64,000 bases of DNA from Thalassospira lohafexi (GTDB lineage: Bacteria; Pseudomonadota; Alphaproteobacteria; Rhodospirillales; Thalassospiraceae): the NCBI RefSeq assembly GCF_002844275.1, contig NZ_NXGX01000003.1, forward strand, positions 353,549 to 417,548, read 5' to 3'. How positions within the stretch are numbered: position 1 is the stretch's first letter; each line of letters starts with the position of its first letter. Of this stretch, positions 1 through 7,945 are shown one piece after another. The position numbers were made by a program, and so were the translations under genes. The notes below the pieces were generated by a model. That model saw nothing but the letters and a program-made list of their open reading frames with translations. It had not been told where the DNA came from and made no database searches.

Positions 1-440
1 TCGATCTTTTGCATGGTCATCATCGCTGTCGCCGCCCGGGCGGCGACATTCGGGTCGGCATCGGTCATCAAATCAATCAAGCGGGTCGGGGTGATTTGCC
101 AGAAAACGCCAAAACGGTCCCTGATCCAGCCGCAATCACGCGGCTCCCCGCCTTCGGACAAACAGTCCCAGTAATAATCGACCTCTGCCTGATCCTTGCA
201 CTCGACAACAAAGGAAACTGCTTCGGTGAATTTGAAATCGGTTGGGAAATTAAAAGCGGTAAATTTTCGGCCAAAAAGTTCAAAACCAATGGTCAGAACA
301 CTGCCTTCCGGGCCGGGCCCCGCTTTGCTTGCGCGCATGGTCTTGCCGATCTTTGCCTCGGCAAATACAGACGCATAAAAATTGACGGCATCTTCGGCAC
401 AGCCATTAAACCATAGAAACGGGCTAATCTTTTGCTGCAT
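1..440 (-). CDS. PhnB-like VOC family protein (partial, 3' end outside window)
   Basis: The reading frame starts at an ATG preceded by a strong AAGGAGGA ribosome site and is still open at the window edge, so at least 146 residues are present. The start MQQKISPFLWFNGCAEDAV and the segment FWQITPTRLIDLM match the 3-demethylubiquinone-9 methyltransferase-like (PF06983, PhnB-type) vicinal-oxygen-chelate fold. Members of this family are small cytosolic beta-alpha-beta metal-site proteins, mostly without a proven reaction. It is divergent from the MarR regulator gene, 120 bp away, and may be controlled by it. The family call is firm; the substrate is unknown. Confidence 0.8.
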   Translation of the reverse strand, partial: MQQKISPFLWFNGCAEDAVNFYASVFAEAKIGKTMRASKAGPGPEGSVLTIGFELFGRKFTAFNFPTDFKFTEAVSFVVECKDQAEVDYYWDCLSEGGEPRDCGWIRDRFGVFWQITPTRLIDLMTDADPNVAARAATAMMTMQKI

Positions 441-526
441 GGGGCATCCTCCTTGCCACAAAACAAATGGCACTTGATCAAAGCGGTCAAACCGGGTGGT
501 TGATGAGTGTTTTATTGTATTCCCGT

Positions 527-555
527 TTGACAAATACGTTGATATCAACATAATA
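527..555 (+). promoter_or_regulatory. sigma70-type promoter with operator palindrome in the spacer, marR gene
   Basis: TTGACA is followed by exactly 17 bp and then ATAATA. The spacer contains the 12-bp perfect palindrome GTTGATATCAAC (538-549). The predicted transcription start falls at or next to the ATG at 561, and no Shine-Dalgarno sequence precedes that ATG, so the transcript may be leaderless. A palindrome between -35 and -10 is the usual position of a MarR-family autorepressor site. That role is inferred. Confidence 0.6.
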
Positions 556-560
556 ATCTC

Positions 561-1052
561 ATGTCAAAAAAAGATTTCAACCACAGCGATAGACCCGTAC
601 CGTTTGCCGATACCCTGATGGTGCGGGACTCGTGCCTGTGCCTGCATGTGCGCCGGGCGGCACGCACCATTGCGCGACGGTTTGACGATGCTTTTCGTCC
701 GTTTGACCTGACCAGCGGGCAATATTCGCTGTTGATGTCGTTGAACCGGCCATATCCACCGCATATGAAGGATGTCGCCGACCTTTTGGCGATGGATCGC
801 ACCACATTGACCGCCAACCTCAAACCGCTTGAACGGCGCGGTCTGGTGGCAATTAATCCCGACCCAAAAGATAAAAGGGGCCGTTTGCTCACACTGACCG
901 AGGATGGCTTGGCCCTTCTCGCGCGCGCCTTTCCCGTCTGGGAAAAAACCCAGCGGGACCTTGAAGGACTGGTGGCCCATTCAGATCCAAAACAACTGTT
1001 GGCGGATCTGATCAGTCTGTCTCAGGAACCAAAGCAGGAATCGGAAAAATAG
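561..1052 (+). CDS. MarR family transcriptional regulator
   Basis: This is a 163-residue winged-helix DNA-binding protein of normal MarR length. The segment FDLTSGQYSLLMSLNR is helix alpha2 entering the HTH, DLLAMDRTTLTANLKPLERRG (about residues 75-95) is the recognition helix region, and DPKDKRGRLLTLTEDG is the wing. Such proteins act as dimers and usually repress themselves and a divergent gene in response to a small ligand or oxidant. The palindrome GTTGATATCAAC inside its own promoter and the divergent PhnB-like gene fit that pattern. Two Cys (CLCLHVRR) near residues 25-27 could be redox-sensing, but this is speculation. The ligand is unknown. Confidence 0.88.
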   Translation: MSKKDFNHSDRPVPFADTLMVRDSCLCLHVRRAARTIARRFDDAFRPFDLTSGQYSLLMSLNRPYPPHMKDVADLLAMDRTTLTANLKPLERRGLVAINPDPKDKRGRLLTLTEDGLALLARAFPVWEKTQRDLEGLVAHSDPKQLLADLISLSQEPKQESEK

Positions 1053-1064
1053 GTTTCCAACGTC

Positions 1065-1580
1065 TTACGCGGTTTCAAGCCGATATTTAAGAAACGCTTT
1101 CCCGTCATGGTCCACCGGACCAACAAAACGGGCACCAATGCGCCGCAAGGCCCCCAGTTTCGTGCGCGACGGCGGCAGCAGAAAGGTGACAAAGGGAATG
1201 CGCGGGTCGGATCGGGCAAAGGCAAGCGCCTTGCGCGTAATCATCATGCCCAGCCCAAAGCAATCAGGCCGCAGCACCAACCCGAAATCCCATTCATCGC
1301 CTTCTTTTTGAAACCCGCCCCATCCGGCGTAATTCCCGTCATGCAGGATCGCCCAATGACCGAGCCCGTCGCGCTGCCAACAGGCATCCTTGGCAGCCCT
1401 GAACCGCACGTAATCATCATCACCCCACGCACCTGTCAAAAGCGGCATGTGAACACCCATGCGCGGATCAGACATATGGGAAATCACCACATCAGGGGCG
1501 ACATCGCCAAGTGGCACAAAGGCAATTGCATCACCTGACATCACAGATCGGCTACGCATCGGGCTGGTCCAGTCAATCAT
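1065..1580 (-). CDS. GNAT family N-acetyltransferase
   Basis: The protein has the GNAT pattern: a first strand IAFVPLGDVAPD, a central GHWAILHDGNYAGWGGFQ, the acetyl-CoA loop region LRPDCFGLGMMITRKALAFA, and a final TKLGALRRIGARFVG. It is probably cytosolic and transfers acetyl from acetyl-CoA to an unknown amine. The start is uncertain. A GTG at 1652, the ATG at 1580 chosen here and an ATG at 1541 are all open and none has a good ribosome site; the last would place the first strand nearest the start. It runs convergent with the MarR gene, with only 12 bp between the stops. Confidence 0.7.
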   Translation of the reverse strand: MIDWTSPMRSRSVMSGDAIAFVPLGDVAPDVVISHMSDPRMGVHMPLLTGAWGDDDYVRFRAAKDACWQRDGLGHWAILHDGNYAGWGGFQKEGDEWDFGLVLRPDCFGLGMMITRKALAFARSDPRIPFVTFLLPPSRTKLGALRRIGARFVGPVDHDGKAFLKYRLETA

Positions 1581-1675
1581 CAAAAAAGGCGCAAAAGACA
1601 CCCGTCCATTGCGCCGTTCCCTGATTGATCTGTCAATTGCCCGAACGATCACGCCCGATCACAATCGGTCAGACC

Positions 1676-1909
1676 CTATTCGTCCGATGTGCTGCCATCA
1701 CGCGGCGGCAGGAATTCCTTGCGGCACGGAACAGCTTCTTCGTTGACCACAGTCCAGCCAAAATTGCGAAACTTGCCAAAGCTTTCTTTTTTCATCGTGA
1801 TGCCGCTTTCCTTGTGCTTACGCACTTCGCGGGGATCTTCACCGTCAATCTTGTCGGCACGGATCCAGGCCCGTTCACGCATTCCTTTGGTGATCGTCGG
1901 TTCGGTCAT
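1676..1909 (-). CDS. small conserved-looking hypothetical protein
   Basis: This is a 77-residue, highly charged soluble protein with no signal peptide or membrane segment. The sequence around ESFGKFRNFGWTVVNEEAVP looks like a small folded domain, but I do not recognise a family. An upstream in-frame TTG would add five residues; the ATG is preferred because AAAGAG lies about 8 nt upstream. It sits head-to-tail between the GST gene and the acetyltransferase gene on the same strand. Confidence 0.5.
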   Translation of the reverse strand: MTEPTITKGMRERAWIRADKIDGEDPREVRKHKESGITMKKESFGKFRNFGWTVVNEEAVPCRKEFLPPRDGSTSDE

Positions 1910-1996
1910 ACAGGCTCTTTTCATCGATTAAGTGGGTAAACCACATCATAACGCAATCTGGCTTGGTTCGCGATGGCTTTAACCGATGCGCAGGCG

Positions 1997-2638
1997 TCAA
2001 TCAATTGACTTCGCATCGGTGTCATGGGGCAGGTGAAAAACGGTCTCGGTAAACGCTTCACGTTCAGACATGATCGCCATCCAGTCGCGCACCCGCACCG
2101 GAATGTCAAACCGCCGGTCCGGCCAGCGAAAATCAATATAATACAGCCCCACCAGAACCGAATAGGTGCCCAGATGCGCATCTTCGGTCCGCAAAGACGC
2201 CAACCCGTCCAAAATCGCATCGATGCTGCTTTGAACAGCCTGCGCCTGTCGCTCCATTACGAAATCAGAACGATCATCTTCGGGGCGCTGGGCATCGGCA
2301 AACAGCCGCCCGGTCGCCGCCATCATGCCATCGGCAAGTCCTTGCCATTTCAACGCATTCAGCCGGGCGATACCGTCTTGCGGAATGATGCCATCCGACG
2401 CCCCGGAAGCACGCGCAACCTGATCAAGGTAATCACAAATCACCGCAGACTCATACACCGCCATGCCATCGGGCAGGATCAATGTCGGGACCTTGGCCAA
2501 AGGATTGTGTGCGCGAAGCGCATCATCGGTCCATGGATCAATCAGGATTTCACGCACCTGTTTTTCCAGACCCAATTCACGCAAAGCCACGCGCACCTTG
2601 CGCGAAAATGGTGATGTTGGCGCATAATAAAGCTGCAT
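1997..2638 (-). CDS. glutathione S-transferase family protein
   Basis: The 213-residue protein has the two-domain GST layout. The thioredoxin-like N-terminus MQLYYAPTSPFSRKVRVAL carries the Ser of the beta/bacterial-type active site near residue 9. KVPTLILPDG supplies the cis-Pro loop, and ESAVICDYLD is the glutathione gamma-Glu contact. The C-terminal half is all-helical. It conjugates glutathione to electrophiles or reduces peroxides in the cytosol; the substrate is unknown. The glutathione synthetase gene lies 2 kb away. The ATG is preferred to a TTG two codons earlier because of an AAGGGG site upstream. Confidence 0.85.
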   Translation of the reverse strand: MQLYYAPTSPFSRKVRVALRELGLEKQVREILIDPWTDDALRAHNPLAKVPTLILPDGMAVYESAVICDYLDQVARASGASDGIIPQDGIARLNALKWQGLADGMMAATGRLFADAQRPEDDRSDFVMERQAQAVQSSIDAILDGLASLRTEDAHLGTYSVLVGLYYIDFRWPDRRFDIPVRVRDWMAIMSEREAFTETVFHLPHDTDAKSID

Positions 2639-2682
2639 CGTCAAAGCCCCTTGCCGTGATCTGCCCTGATCCGGGCGTCCTC

Positions 2683-4188
2683 CTAGACCTTAAGGTCCGG
2701 TGTCCAGCCAATCCCTTCGAGATGCCATTTCGCATCCCAGTTCTTACCTTTACGGGTCAGTGTAAGGTAATTTCGCGCCGCACAATAGACACCTTTGCGA
2801 TCGGGCAGCGGTTTTAACTTTGTCGGGCGTTCAGGCAACGGATGATCACCGATCCAGGCCAGCAATCCCAATGCCCGCGCAAATGCCTTGGGTGGGGCGG
2901 TATGGGAAATGCCCGATGCCACCAGTTGATGGATGGTTTTGCCCATGGTTTCAAAAGTGCCCCGCGTGGCGACATGAATTTCACCCGACACGATCGTGAT
3001 CTCGTGATCATGATCGTTGGCAATACGTTCAAGCAGTTCAAGGAACCGGCACCATTCGCGGCGATGCCAACGGCTTTGCCACTGATCACGCAGGTCATCT
3101 TCGTATTTCTGGGCACTGGGCATCATATACAGGAAAAATTCCACCAGCGACAAACGCGGACCAATTACCGGCACGCTCGACATCAGCAAAATGCGGTTGC
3201 CCTCGGGAATGCTCTCAAGGGCCGGGGCAATATCGCGCCAGCCATGATCGCCCATGATGACTTCCGGTGTCCGTTCAGATCGCAAATCTGGCGCGATCAC
3301 GGTCATCCCGGGGAAATCAACCTTCCACGCAAGACTTTTGCCCGACCGGTCAAGCACCATGTCGGGCAGACAATCGGGCTCGGTGTCAGGCAGACCATCA
3401 GACAGGCCATCTGGCCGCCCATCGGCACTGGTACCAAGCTGCATCAAACAGAATGCCTCACGTGCGCAGGCAAACATACCGCGCGCCACCGCTGCCCCTT
3501 GGAACCATTTCTTGTGACTGCCCCAGCCATCAAAAATATCATGGTCATCCCACATCATAAGCGACGGAACCCGTGCGAGCATGTGGCTGATCTGCGGCTG
3601 GTCATAGATCGTCAGATAATAATCAAGATAGAATTTCAAAACCGCATCGCGCATCTCATCGGAAAAGGCGGTTGCCAGCTTTTGCCGACGCCGCGCCTTG
3701 TTCCAGGCGATAATCTCCGGGTGGCACTGCCAGACCCCGTCGGCATAAATCTGATCCCCACCATGCAGCAAAAGCGAAAAGGGCCGCTTTTCATGCTGAT
3801 CAGCAAGGTCACTCCAAAGCGCATTGCGTTCCTCAAGCGGCCGGTCAAGATCGCCGTCTTCCTGCCCGTTGCACGACACAAATCCGATGTGTAAATCCGA
3901 TGCCATTTCGGCACAAACATGGTATGTTTCGTTTCCGAAACTATAATTCGCATTAGGAATTGCTGGCAGGCCAAAATCAAACCGCCAGTAAGACCGGCCA
4001 AACAGGGTTGCCAGTTTTTCCGGCGTGACCAAGTCACGCCCCATTGCACGCAATTCCGGTACCTTGGCCCCCTCGGGTGCCACGATCAGGGCTGCCAACC
4101 GGGTGGTTGTGCCATCACTGCCACGCGCAAACAAAAACGGGCCAAACAGACCGTCACGGGAAGGTGTGGAAACCTGATTTTCTGTCAT
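2683..4188 (-). CDS. PhoD-like alkaline phosphatase / metallophosphatase
   Basis: The 501-residue protein has calcineurin-like metal-site motifs in order: GFVSCNGQ (about residue 102), LLLHGGDQIYADG (about 140), MMWDDHDIFDGWGS (about 212) and VSGEIHVATRG (about 410). It resembles the bacterial PhoD-type family that acts on phosphoesters. No signal peptide is visible, so it may stay in the cytosol, unlike Tat-exported PhoD. Between about residues 255 and 280 there is a Pro/Asp-rich insert of near-repeats (PDGLSDGLPD-like) that looks like a surface loop expanded by DNA microrepeats. An AGGACC site precedes the ATG. Substrate unknown. Confidence 0.8.
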   Translation of the reverse strand: MTENQVSTPSRDGLFGPFLFARGSDGTTTRLAALIVAPEGAKVPELRAMGRDLVTPEKLATLFGRSYWRFDFGLPAIPNANYSFGNETYHVCAEMASDLHIGFVSCNGQEDGDLDRPLEERNALWSDLADQHEKRPFSLLLHGGDQIYADGVWQCHPEIIAWNKARRRQKLATAFSDEMRDAVLKFYLDYYLTIYDQPQISHMLARVPSLMMWDDHDIFDGWGSHKKWFQGAAVARGMFACAREAFCLMQLGTSADGRPDGLSDGLPDTEPDCLPDMVLDRSGKSLAWKVDFPGMTVIAPDLRSERTPEVIMGDHGWRDIAPALESIPEGNRILLMSSVPVIGPRLSLVEFFLYMMPSAQKYEDDLRDQWQSRWHRREWCRFLELLERIANDHDHEITIVSGEIHVATRGTFETMGKTIHQLVASGISHTAPPKAFARALGLLAWIGDHPLPERPTKLKPLPDRKGVYCAARNYLTLTRKGKNWDAKWHLEGIGWTPDLKV

Positions 4189-4343
4189 GCGGTCCTGTTA
4201 CCTTGGCCAAAGATGCTCTTAAATCATACGCTTGATACGGGTTTTGGTTCCAGCGTTGCCTTTTGGATGGCGCAATCACACCAGAACAACATGCACAAAA
4301 AAGGGCAAGCGACCTTGATCACGTCGCCCAAAACTCGCTTCAC

Positions 4344-4355
4344 GGATGTACATCC
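4344..4355. promoter_or_regulatory. 12-bp perfect palindrome upstream of cupin gene
   Basis: GGATGTACATCC is a perfect palindrome in the gap between the divergent phosphatase and cupin genes, about 90 bp before the cupin start. It could be an operator; no regulator is identifiable. Confidence 0.3.
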
Positions 4356-4442
4356 TCAAATTCAGTGATTGAGCTGCAAGGGCAATCGTTTACGCTACGA
4401 ACATCAAGATACCAACCGGCCGTGACATTGAGGAGAACGCCC

Positions 4443-4748
4443 TTGGCTTCACAACGCCCCAAAGCAATCCCGACCGTTCAGGTCGATGACGATACCGTTC
4501 GCGTGACCGAATGGCATTTTCCCCCGGGTGCGGAAACCGGCGGTCACGTCCATGAAATGGACTATGTCGTTGTCCCGATGACCACCGGTGATCTGACCAT
4601 TGAAATGCACGACGGCACCATCGTCACATCGCCGCTGACCGCCGGGAAATCTTATGCCCGTAAAACCGGCGTTGCCCATAATGTCATTAACGACAACACG
4701 TTTGCCTTCACCTTTGTCGAAGTCGAAATCAAACCTACCGCCAAATAA
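4443..4748 (+). CDS. cupin domain-containing protein (TTG start)
   Basis: This is a 101-residue single-domain cupin. Motif 1 is around WHFPPGAETGGHVHEMDYVV, with His residues at the metal position, and motif 2 is around GKSYARKTGVAHNVIND. It is probably a cytosolic metal-binding beta-barrel of unknown reaction. The frame is open further upstream to 4263, but the upstream part has no cupin similarity. The TTG is chosen because AGGAGA lies 6 nt before it. It is convergent with gshB across a shared hairpin. Confidence 0.75.
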   Translation: MASQRPKAIPTVQVDDDTVRVTEWHFPPGAETGGHVHEMDYVVVPMTTGDLTIEMHDGTIVTSPLTAGKSYARKTGVAHNVINDNTFAFTFVEVEIKPTAK

Positions 4749-4750
4749 CC

Positions 4751-4782
4751 AAAAAAAGGGCAGGTACCAATTGCACCTGCCC
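4751..4782 (-). terminator. intrinsic terminator of gshB
   Basis: An 8-bp stem GGGCAGGT/ACCTGCCC with a 9-nt loop is followed on the minus strand by seven T. It lies just after the gshB stop and can also form on the cupin transcript, without a U-tract there. Confidence 0.85.
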
Positions 4783-4812
4783 TCAATAAATAGCGTCGCC
4801 TGCGGGTTGAAC

Positions 4813-5757
4813 CTATGCCAGCCGACTGTCAATCGCATCCCAGATCAGGCTTTCAAGCTTTGATCCGTCAAAACGGTTCACTTCCTGCAACCCGGTTGGC
4901 GAGGTGACGTTGATTTCGGTCATGTAATCGCCAATCACGTCAATCCCGACAAAGATCAAATCGCGCTTTTTAAGTTCCGGGCCGATCCGCTCGCAAATTT
5001 CGCGTTCGCGGTCGGTCAGCATCGATTTTACCGCCACACCACCAACATGCATGTTTGATCGTGCTTCGCCCTCGGCCGGGACGCGGTTGATCGCGCCAAC
5101 CGCCCTGCCATCGACCAGAATGATGCGTTTGTCGCCTTTGCGCACATCGGGCAAATAGGCCTGCACCATCAATGGTTCACGCGACTGGGCGGCAAAAATC
5201 TCCAGCAGGGAATTTAAGTTCTCATCGCCGGGTTTAAGGTGGAACACACCCGCCCCCCCATTGCCAAACAGCGGCTTGACGATGATGTCCTTGTATTCTT
5301 CGCGGAAATCCCTGATCCGGGCGGCGGAGCGCGTGATCATGGTCGGCGGCATCAGGTCGGGAAACTCGGTGACAAAAATCTTTTCCGGTGCATTGCGCAC
5401 ATGCCCCGGATGATTGACCACGAAGGTTTCCGGGTGGATGGATTCAAGCAAATGGGTTGCTGTGATGTAATTCATGTCAAACGGCGGATCCTGACGCATC
5501 AGGATAACATCGGTTTCCTTTGCCAGATTAATGATCCTGGCATCGCCCAGCTCATAGTGATTGCCCGCTTCATAACGCAAGGTCATCGGGCGGACTTCGG
5601 CCAGAACCCGGCCCCGGTCATAAAACATGTCGTCGGGATGATAATGCAAAAGATCATATCCGCGTGACTGGGCCTCAAGGCCCATCACAAAGGTCGAATC
5701 GCCTTTGATATCAATGGATTCAATCGGATCCATCTGGATGGCAACGATACGGCTCAT
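4813..5757 (-). CDS. gshB: glutathione synthetase
   Basis: It ligates glycine to gamma-glutamylcysteine with ATP, the second step of glutathione synthesis, in the cytosol. The 314-residue length is normal. The N-terminal pre-ATP-grasp domain begins [30 protein letters not shown] is the substrate loop; the ATP-grasp core contains [12 protein letters not shown] (about residue 165) and [16 protein letters not shown] near the end. The chosen ATG has AGAGGAGAA upstream; an earlier in-frame start seven codons away has none. It is divergent from lolA. Confidence 0.95.
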   Translation of the reverse strand: MSRIVAIQMDPIESIDIKGDSTFVMGLEAQSRGYDLLHYHPDDMFYDRGRVLAEVRPMTLRYEAGNHYELGDARIINLAKETDVILMRQDPPFDMNYITATHLLESIHPETFVVNHPGHVRNAPEKIFVTEFPDLMPPTMITRSAARIRDFREEYKDIIVKPLFGNGGAGVFHLKPGDENLNSLLEIFAAQSREPLMVQAYLPDVRKGDKRIILVDGRAVGAINRVPAEGEARSNMHVGGVAVKSMLTDREREICERIGPELKKRDLIFVGIDVIGDYMTEINVTSPTGLQEVNRFDGSKLESLIWDAIDSRLA

Positions 5758-5994
5758 GAAATGCGTTCTCCTCTTCACCGGTTTGTATCAGCCATGTCGC
5801 AAATACGGCACAAAGCCGCCAATTGTGATCATTTGCGGGCACGGCTTGACCCGGCTGGCCTTCCCGGCCAAATGATGCGATATGTTATTCGCTCTTGTGG
5901 GTATTCATTTGGCAGGATTTTTATCATCTGCCATTCATGTTCCGCAATCGCGTTAAGATATTTGTTCCGAAGATCAGGCAGGCAAGACAGGCAT

Positions 5995-6690
5995 ATGACG
6001 TTTTTCTCCAAATTCTCGCAGACCGCTTTTCATACGTTCGGCAAGAAATCCCGTTCGTTGATGGCCGCCTCTGTGCTGAGTGCCGCTATCGGACTTGGCG
6101 CGATCACAAGTCTGACCTTGCTGCCAAATGCCGCCCATGCGCAGTCTGCTGATATCAGCCCGGAAATGATCAAAAAGATCGAAACCTATATGGGCGATAT
6201 CACCACTCTTCGGGCTGATTTTGTTCAGATTTCATCGGATGGCGGGGCCGCCGAGGGCAAGCTTTACATGCAACGTCCGGGCAAAATGCGGTTTGAATAT
6301 AACCCGCCAGCCCAGATATTGCTGGTCTCGACCGGGCATGATTTCATTTACTATGACAAGGAAATCAACGCTCCGACCTATTTCGATATTGATGAAACCC
6401 CCGCCGGGATCATTCTGGCTGAAAACATTTCCCTGACCGACAAGGTTAAAATCGTTGATTACCGCCGCACGGCCGAAACCATTCGTGTCGAACTGGTGCG
6501 TAAATCCGATCCGGGGGCGGGCAGTGTGACCCTGGTGTTTGCCGAAAGCCCGATGCAGTTGCGCCAGTGGATCGTCACCGACCCGACAGGGATCGAAACC
6601 ACCGTGACCCTTTTCAACACCGAAGAGCACGTTTCACTTGATCCCGAGCTGTTCAAATTTGATCGCATCTGGCCAAATCAGCGCAACTAA
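5995..6690 (+). CDS. lolA: outer-membrane lipoprotein carrier protein LolA
   Basis: This periplasmic chaperone carries lipoproteins from LolCDE at the inner membrane to the outer membrane. The 231-residue precursor has a long signal peptide (about residues 1-45, ending NAAHAQ), then the LolA half-barrel: ITTLRADFVQISSDGG, GKLYMQRPGKMRFEYNPP and MQLRQWIVTDPTG. The last is the typical strand before the C-terminal hook. An in-frame upstream extension to 5761 lacks any signal-like segment and is rejected. It is the only Lol component in the window. Confidence 0.9.
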   Translation: MTFFSKFSQTAFHTFGKKSRSLMAASVLSAAIGLGAITSLTLLPNAAHAQSADISPEMIKKIETYMGDITTLRADFVQISSDGGAAEGKLYMQRPGKMRFEYNPPAQILLVSTGHDFIYYDKEINAPTYFDIDETPAGIILAENISLTDKVKIVDYRRTAETIRVELVRKSDPGAGSVTLVFAESPMQLRQWIVTDPTGIETTVTLFNTEEHVSLDPELFKFDRIWPNQRN

Positions 6691-6898
6691 CCCGAAAATT
6701 TTCATCACCTGACGATCACGATCTGATGAGCGCAAAGCCGCTGGTCAAACCGTAAAATGATGTGATTCAAACCCTTGCAGACATTAGGGTTTCGTAACGA
6801 TCTGCCTATCCTGATCAAATCGCCGCAAACGGCAAAAAATCTTGCGTTTGGGCCCTGGGATATCTGGCAGAAACCGGCTCTGATCCCTATATGAAAGA

Positions 6899-7027
6899 CT
6901 GTCACAAGGTTCCTGATAAATGAATGGAACCCGGTGTGAGGATAAGGTCTCCCCTACCTGTCCTCACGCTCCAGATTAACGGAGCGCTGGCGTTCGGTCT
7001 TCCCCCCTGGCCGGACGCCTTTTTTTT
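6899..7027 (+). ncRNA. candidate structured small RNA with intrinsic terminator
   Basis: Four hairpins follow one another with almost no spacer: 6908-6931 (6-bp stem), 6936-6967 (GTGAGGA/TCCTCAC plus an inner 3 bp), 6968-6985 (GCTCC/GGAGC) and 6989-7019 (11 bp with two G-U pairs), ending in eight T. A weak promoter CTGGCA-17-CTATAT (6864-6892) would start transcription near 6899. The loops of the second and last hairpins are C-rich (TCTCCCCTA and TTCCCCCC), as in sRNAs that pair with Shine-Dalgarno sequences. No open reading frame fits. It could instead be a structured 3' end of the lolA message. Confidence 0.55.
6989..7027 (+). terminator. intrinsic terminator after lolA / sRNA candidate
   Basis: An 11-bp stem (two G-U wobbles) with a C-rich loop is followed directly by eight T. 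This is one of the strongest terminators in the window. Confidence 0.9.
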
Positions 7028-7137
7028 GCCCAACCCGAACGATATGACGGTTTGCGCATAAAAATGGCCAAAGAAATTTCCCGCACAGGCAATAGATTTC
7101 ACGCGCTGTTAATTTTCATTGCCTACTACTTTAAGGC

Positions 7138-7875
7138 ATGATTCCCTCGTGGCGAGATTTTCCGCCAACTGAAGACACAGGACCGACACGTTCGATGATC
7201 AATGACTTTATGAAATCCGTCGCGCAATTCTCCGACCCGCGTTTCCGCAAGGTCGTGCTGATCGGTGTTGCTGGCGCGCTGGCAACCATTGTCGGTCTTT
7301 GGCTTCTGATCTGGTTCGGACTGAGTTCGATCACCTTCTTTGCCGATGGTGGCTGGCTTGAAAGTGCCGCCGACTGGATTCTTGGCATTGGCCTTGCCGT
7401 GCTTGTTGTCCTGTTGTTTCCCGCAGCCACGGTCCTGATCTCGAGCCTTCTGCTCGATCAGATTGCCGATGCGGTCGAAGACAAACATTACCCGACCCTG
7501 CCCGAAACCCGCCCGCAACCCATCAGCGAGGCCCTGATCAGCGGTCTGAAATTTGCCGCAACCGCACTGGCCCTTAACATTTTGATATTGCCGCTGCTTT
7601 TGGCGGGACCGGTCTATATCATCGCCTTTTACGGCATGAACGGTTACCTTCTGTCGCGTGAATATTTTGAACTGGTCGCCATACGCCGTTATGATGCGCG
7701 CACGGTTGAGGCCATCCGCAAAAGCCGCCAGAAAAAGCTATGGCTTGCCGGTGTCGGCCTGACCTTTTTAATGACAATTCCGCTGGTCAATCTGGTCGCA
7801 CCGATTATCGCCACGGCCTTTATGGTTCATTACTCTGTTCGCCTGGGAACATATGTCCCGGAAACTGCGGTCTGA
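7138..7875 (+). CDS. EI24 domain-containing membrane protein
   Basis: The 245-residue inner-membrane protein has hydrophobic segments around residues 40-62, 85-108, 135-165 and 200-230. The pattern FSDPRFRKVVLIG, LFPAATVLISSLLLDQIADAVE and GPVYIIAFYGMNGYLLSREYFE is that of the EI24/CysZ-like family. CysZ relatives conduct sulfate, but I see no cys genes here, so function stays open. The start could also be the ATG at 7195 (MINDFMKSVAQ). The bactofilin gene follows 70 bp later. Confidence 0.75.
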   Translation: MIPSWRDFPPTEDTGPTRSMINDFMKSVAQFSDPRFRKVVLIGVAGALATIVGLWLLIWFGLSSITFFADGGWLESAADWILGIGLAVLVVLLFPAATVLISSLLLDQIADAVEDKHYPTLPETRPQPISEALISGLKFAATALALNILILPLLLAGPVYIIAFYGMNGYLLSREYFELVAIRRYDARTVEAIRKSRQKKLWLAGVGLTFLMTIPLVNLVAPIIATAFMVHYSVRLGTYVPETAV

Positions 7876-7945
7876 CGTTCTGCAAATTGCTGTCGGACCG
7901 CGCGCCGAAATACCGAAACAAAGACTCAAAGGATCTGGTCATCCA

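Noticed and set aside
2842..3894. 350-residue open frame on the plus strand
   Set aside because: It lies antisense to the PhoD-type gene, has no ribosome site and a composition typical of a shadow frame (many His, Arg, Pro).
4263..4442. Upstream extension of the cupin gene
   Set aside because: No cupin similarity and no ribosome site; AGGAGA supports the TTG at 4443.
6691..7027. 6S RNA, SRP RNA or tmRNA in the lolA downstream gap
   Set aside because: The characteristic SRP tetraloop region, 6S open bubble and tmRNA tag codons are not visible; left as an unnamed sRNA candidate.
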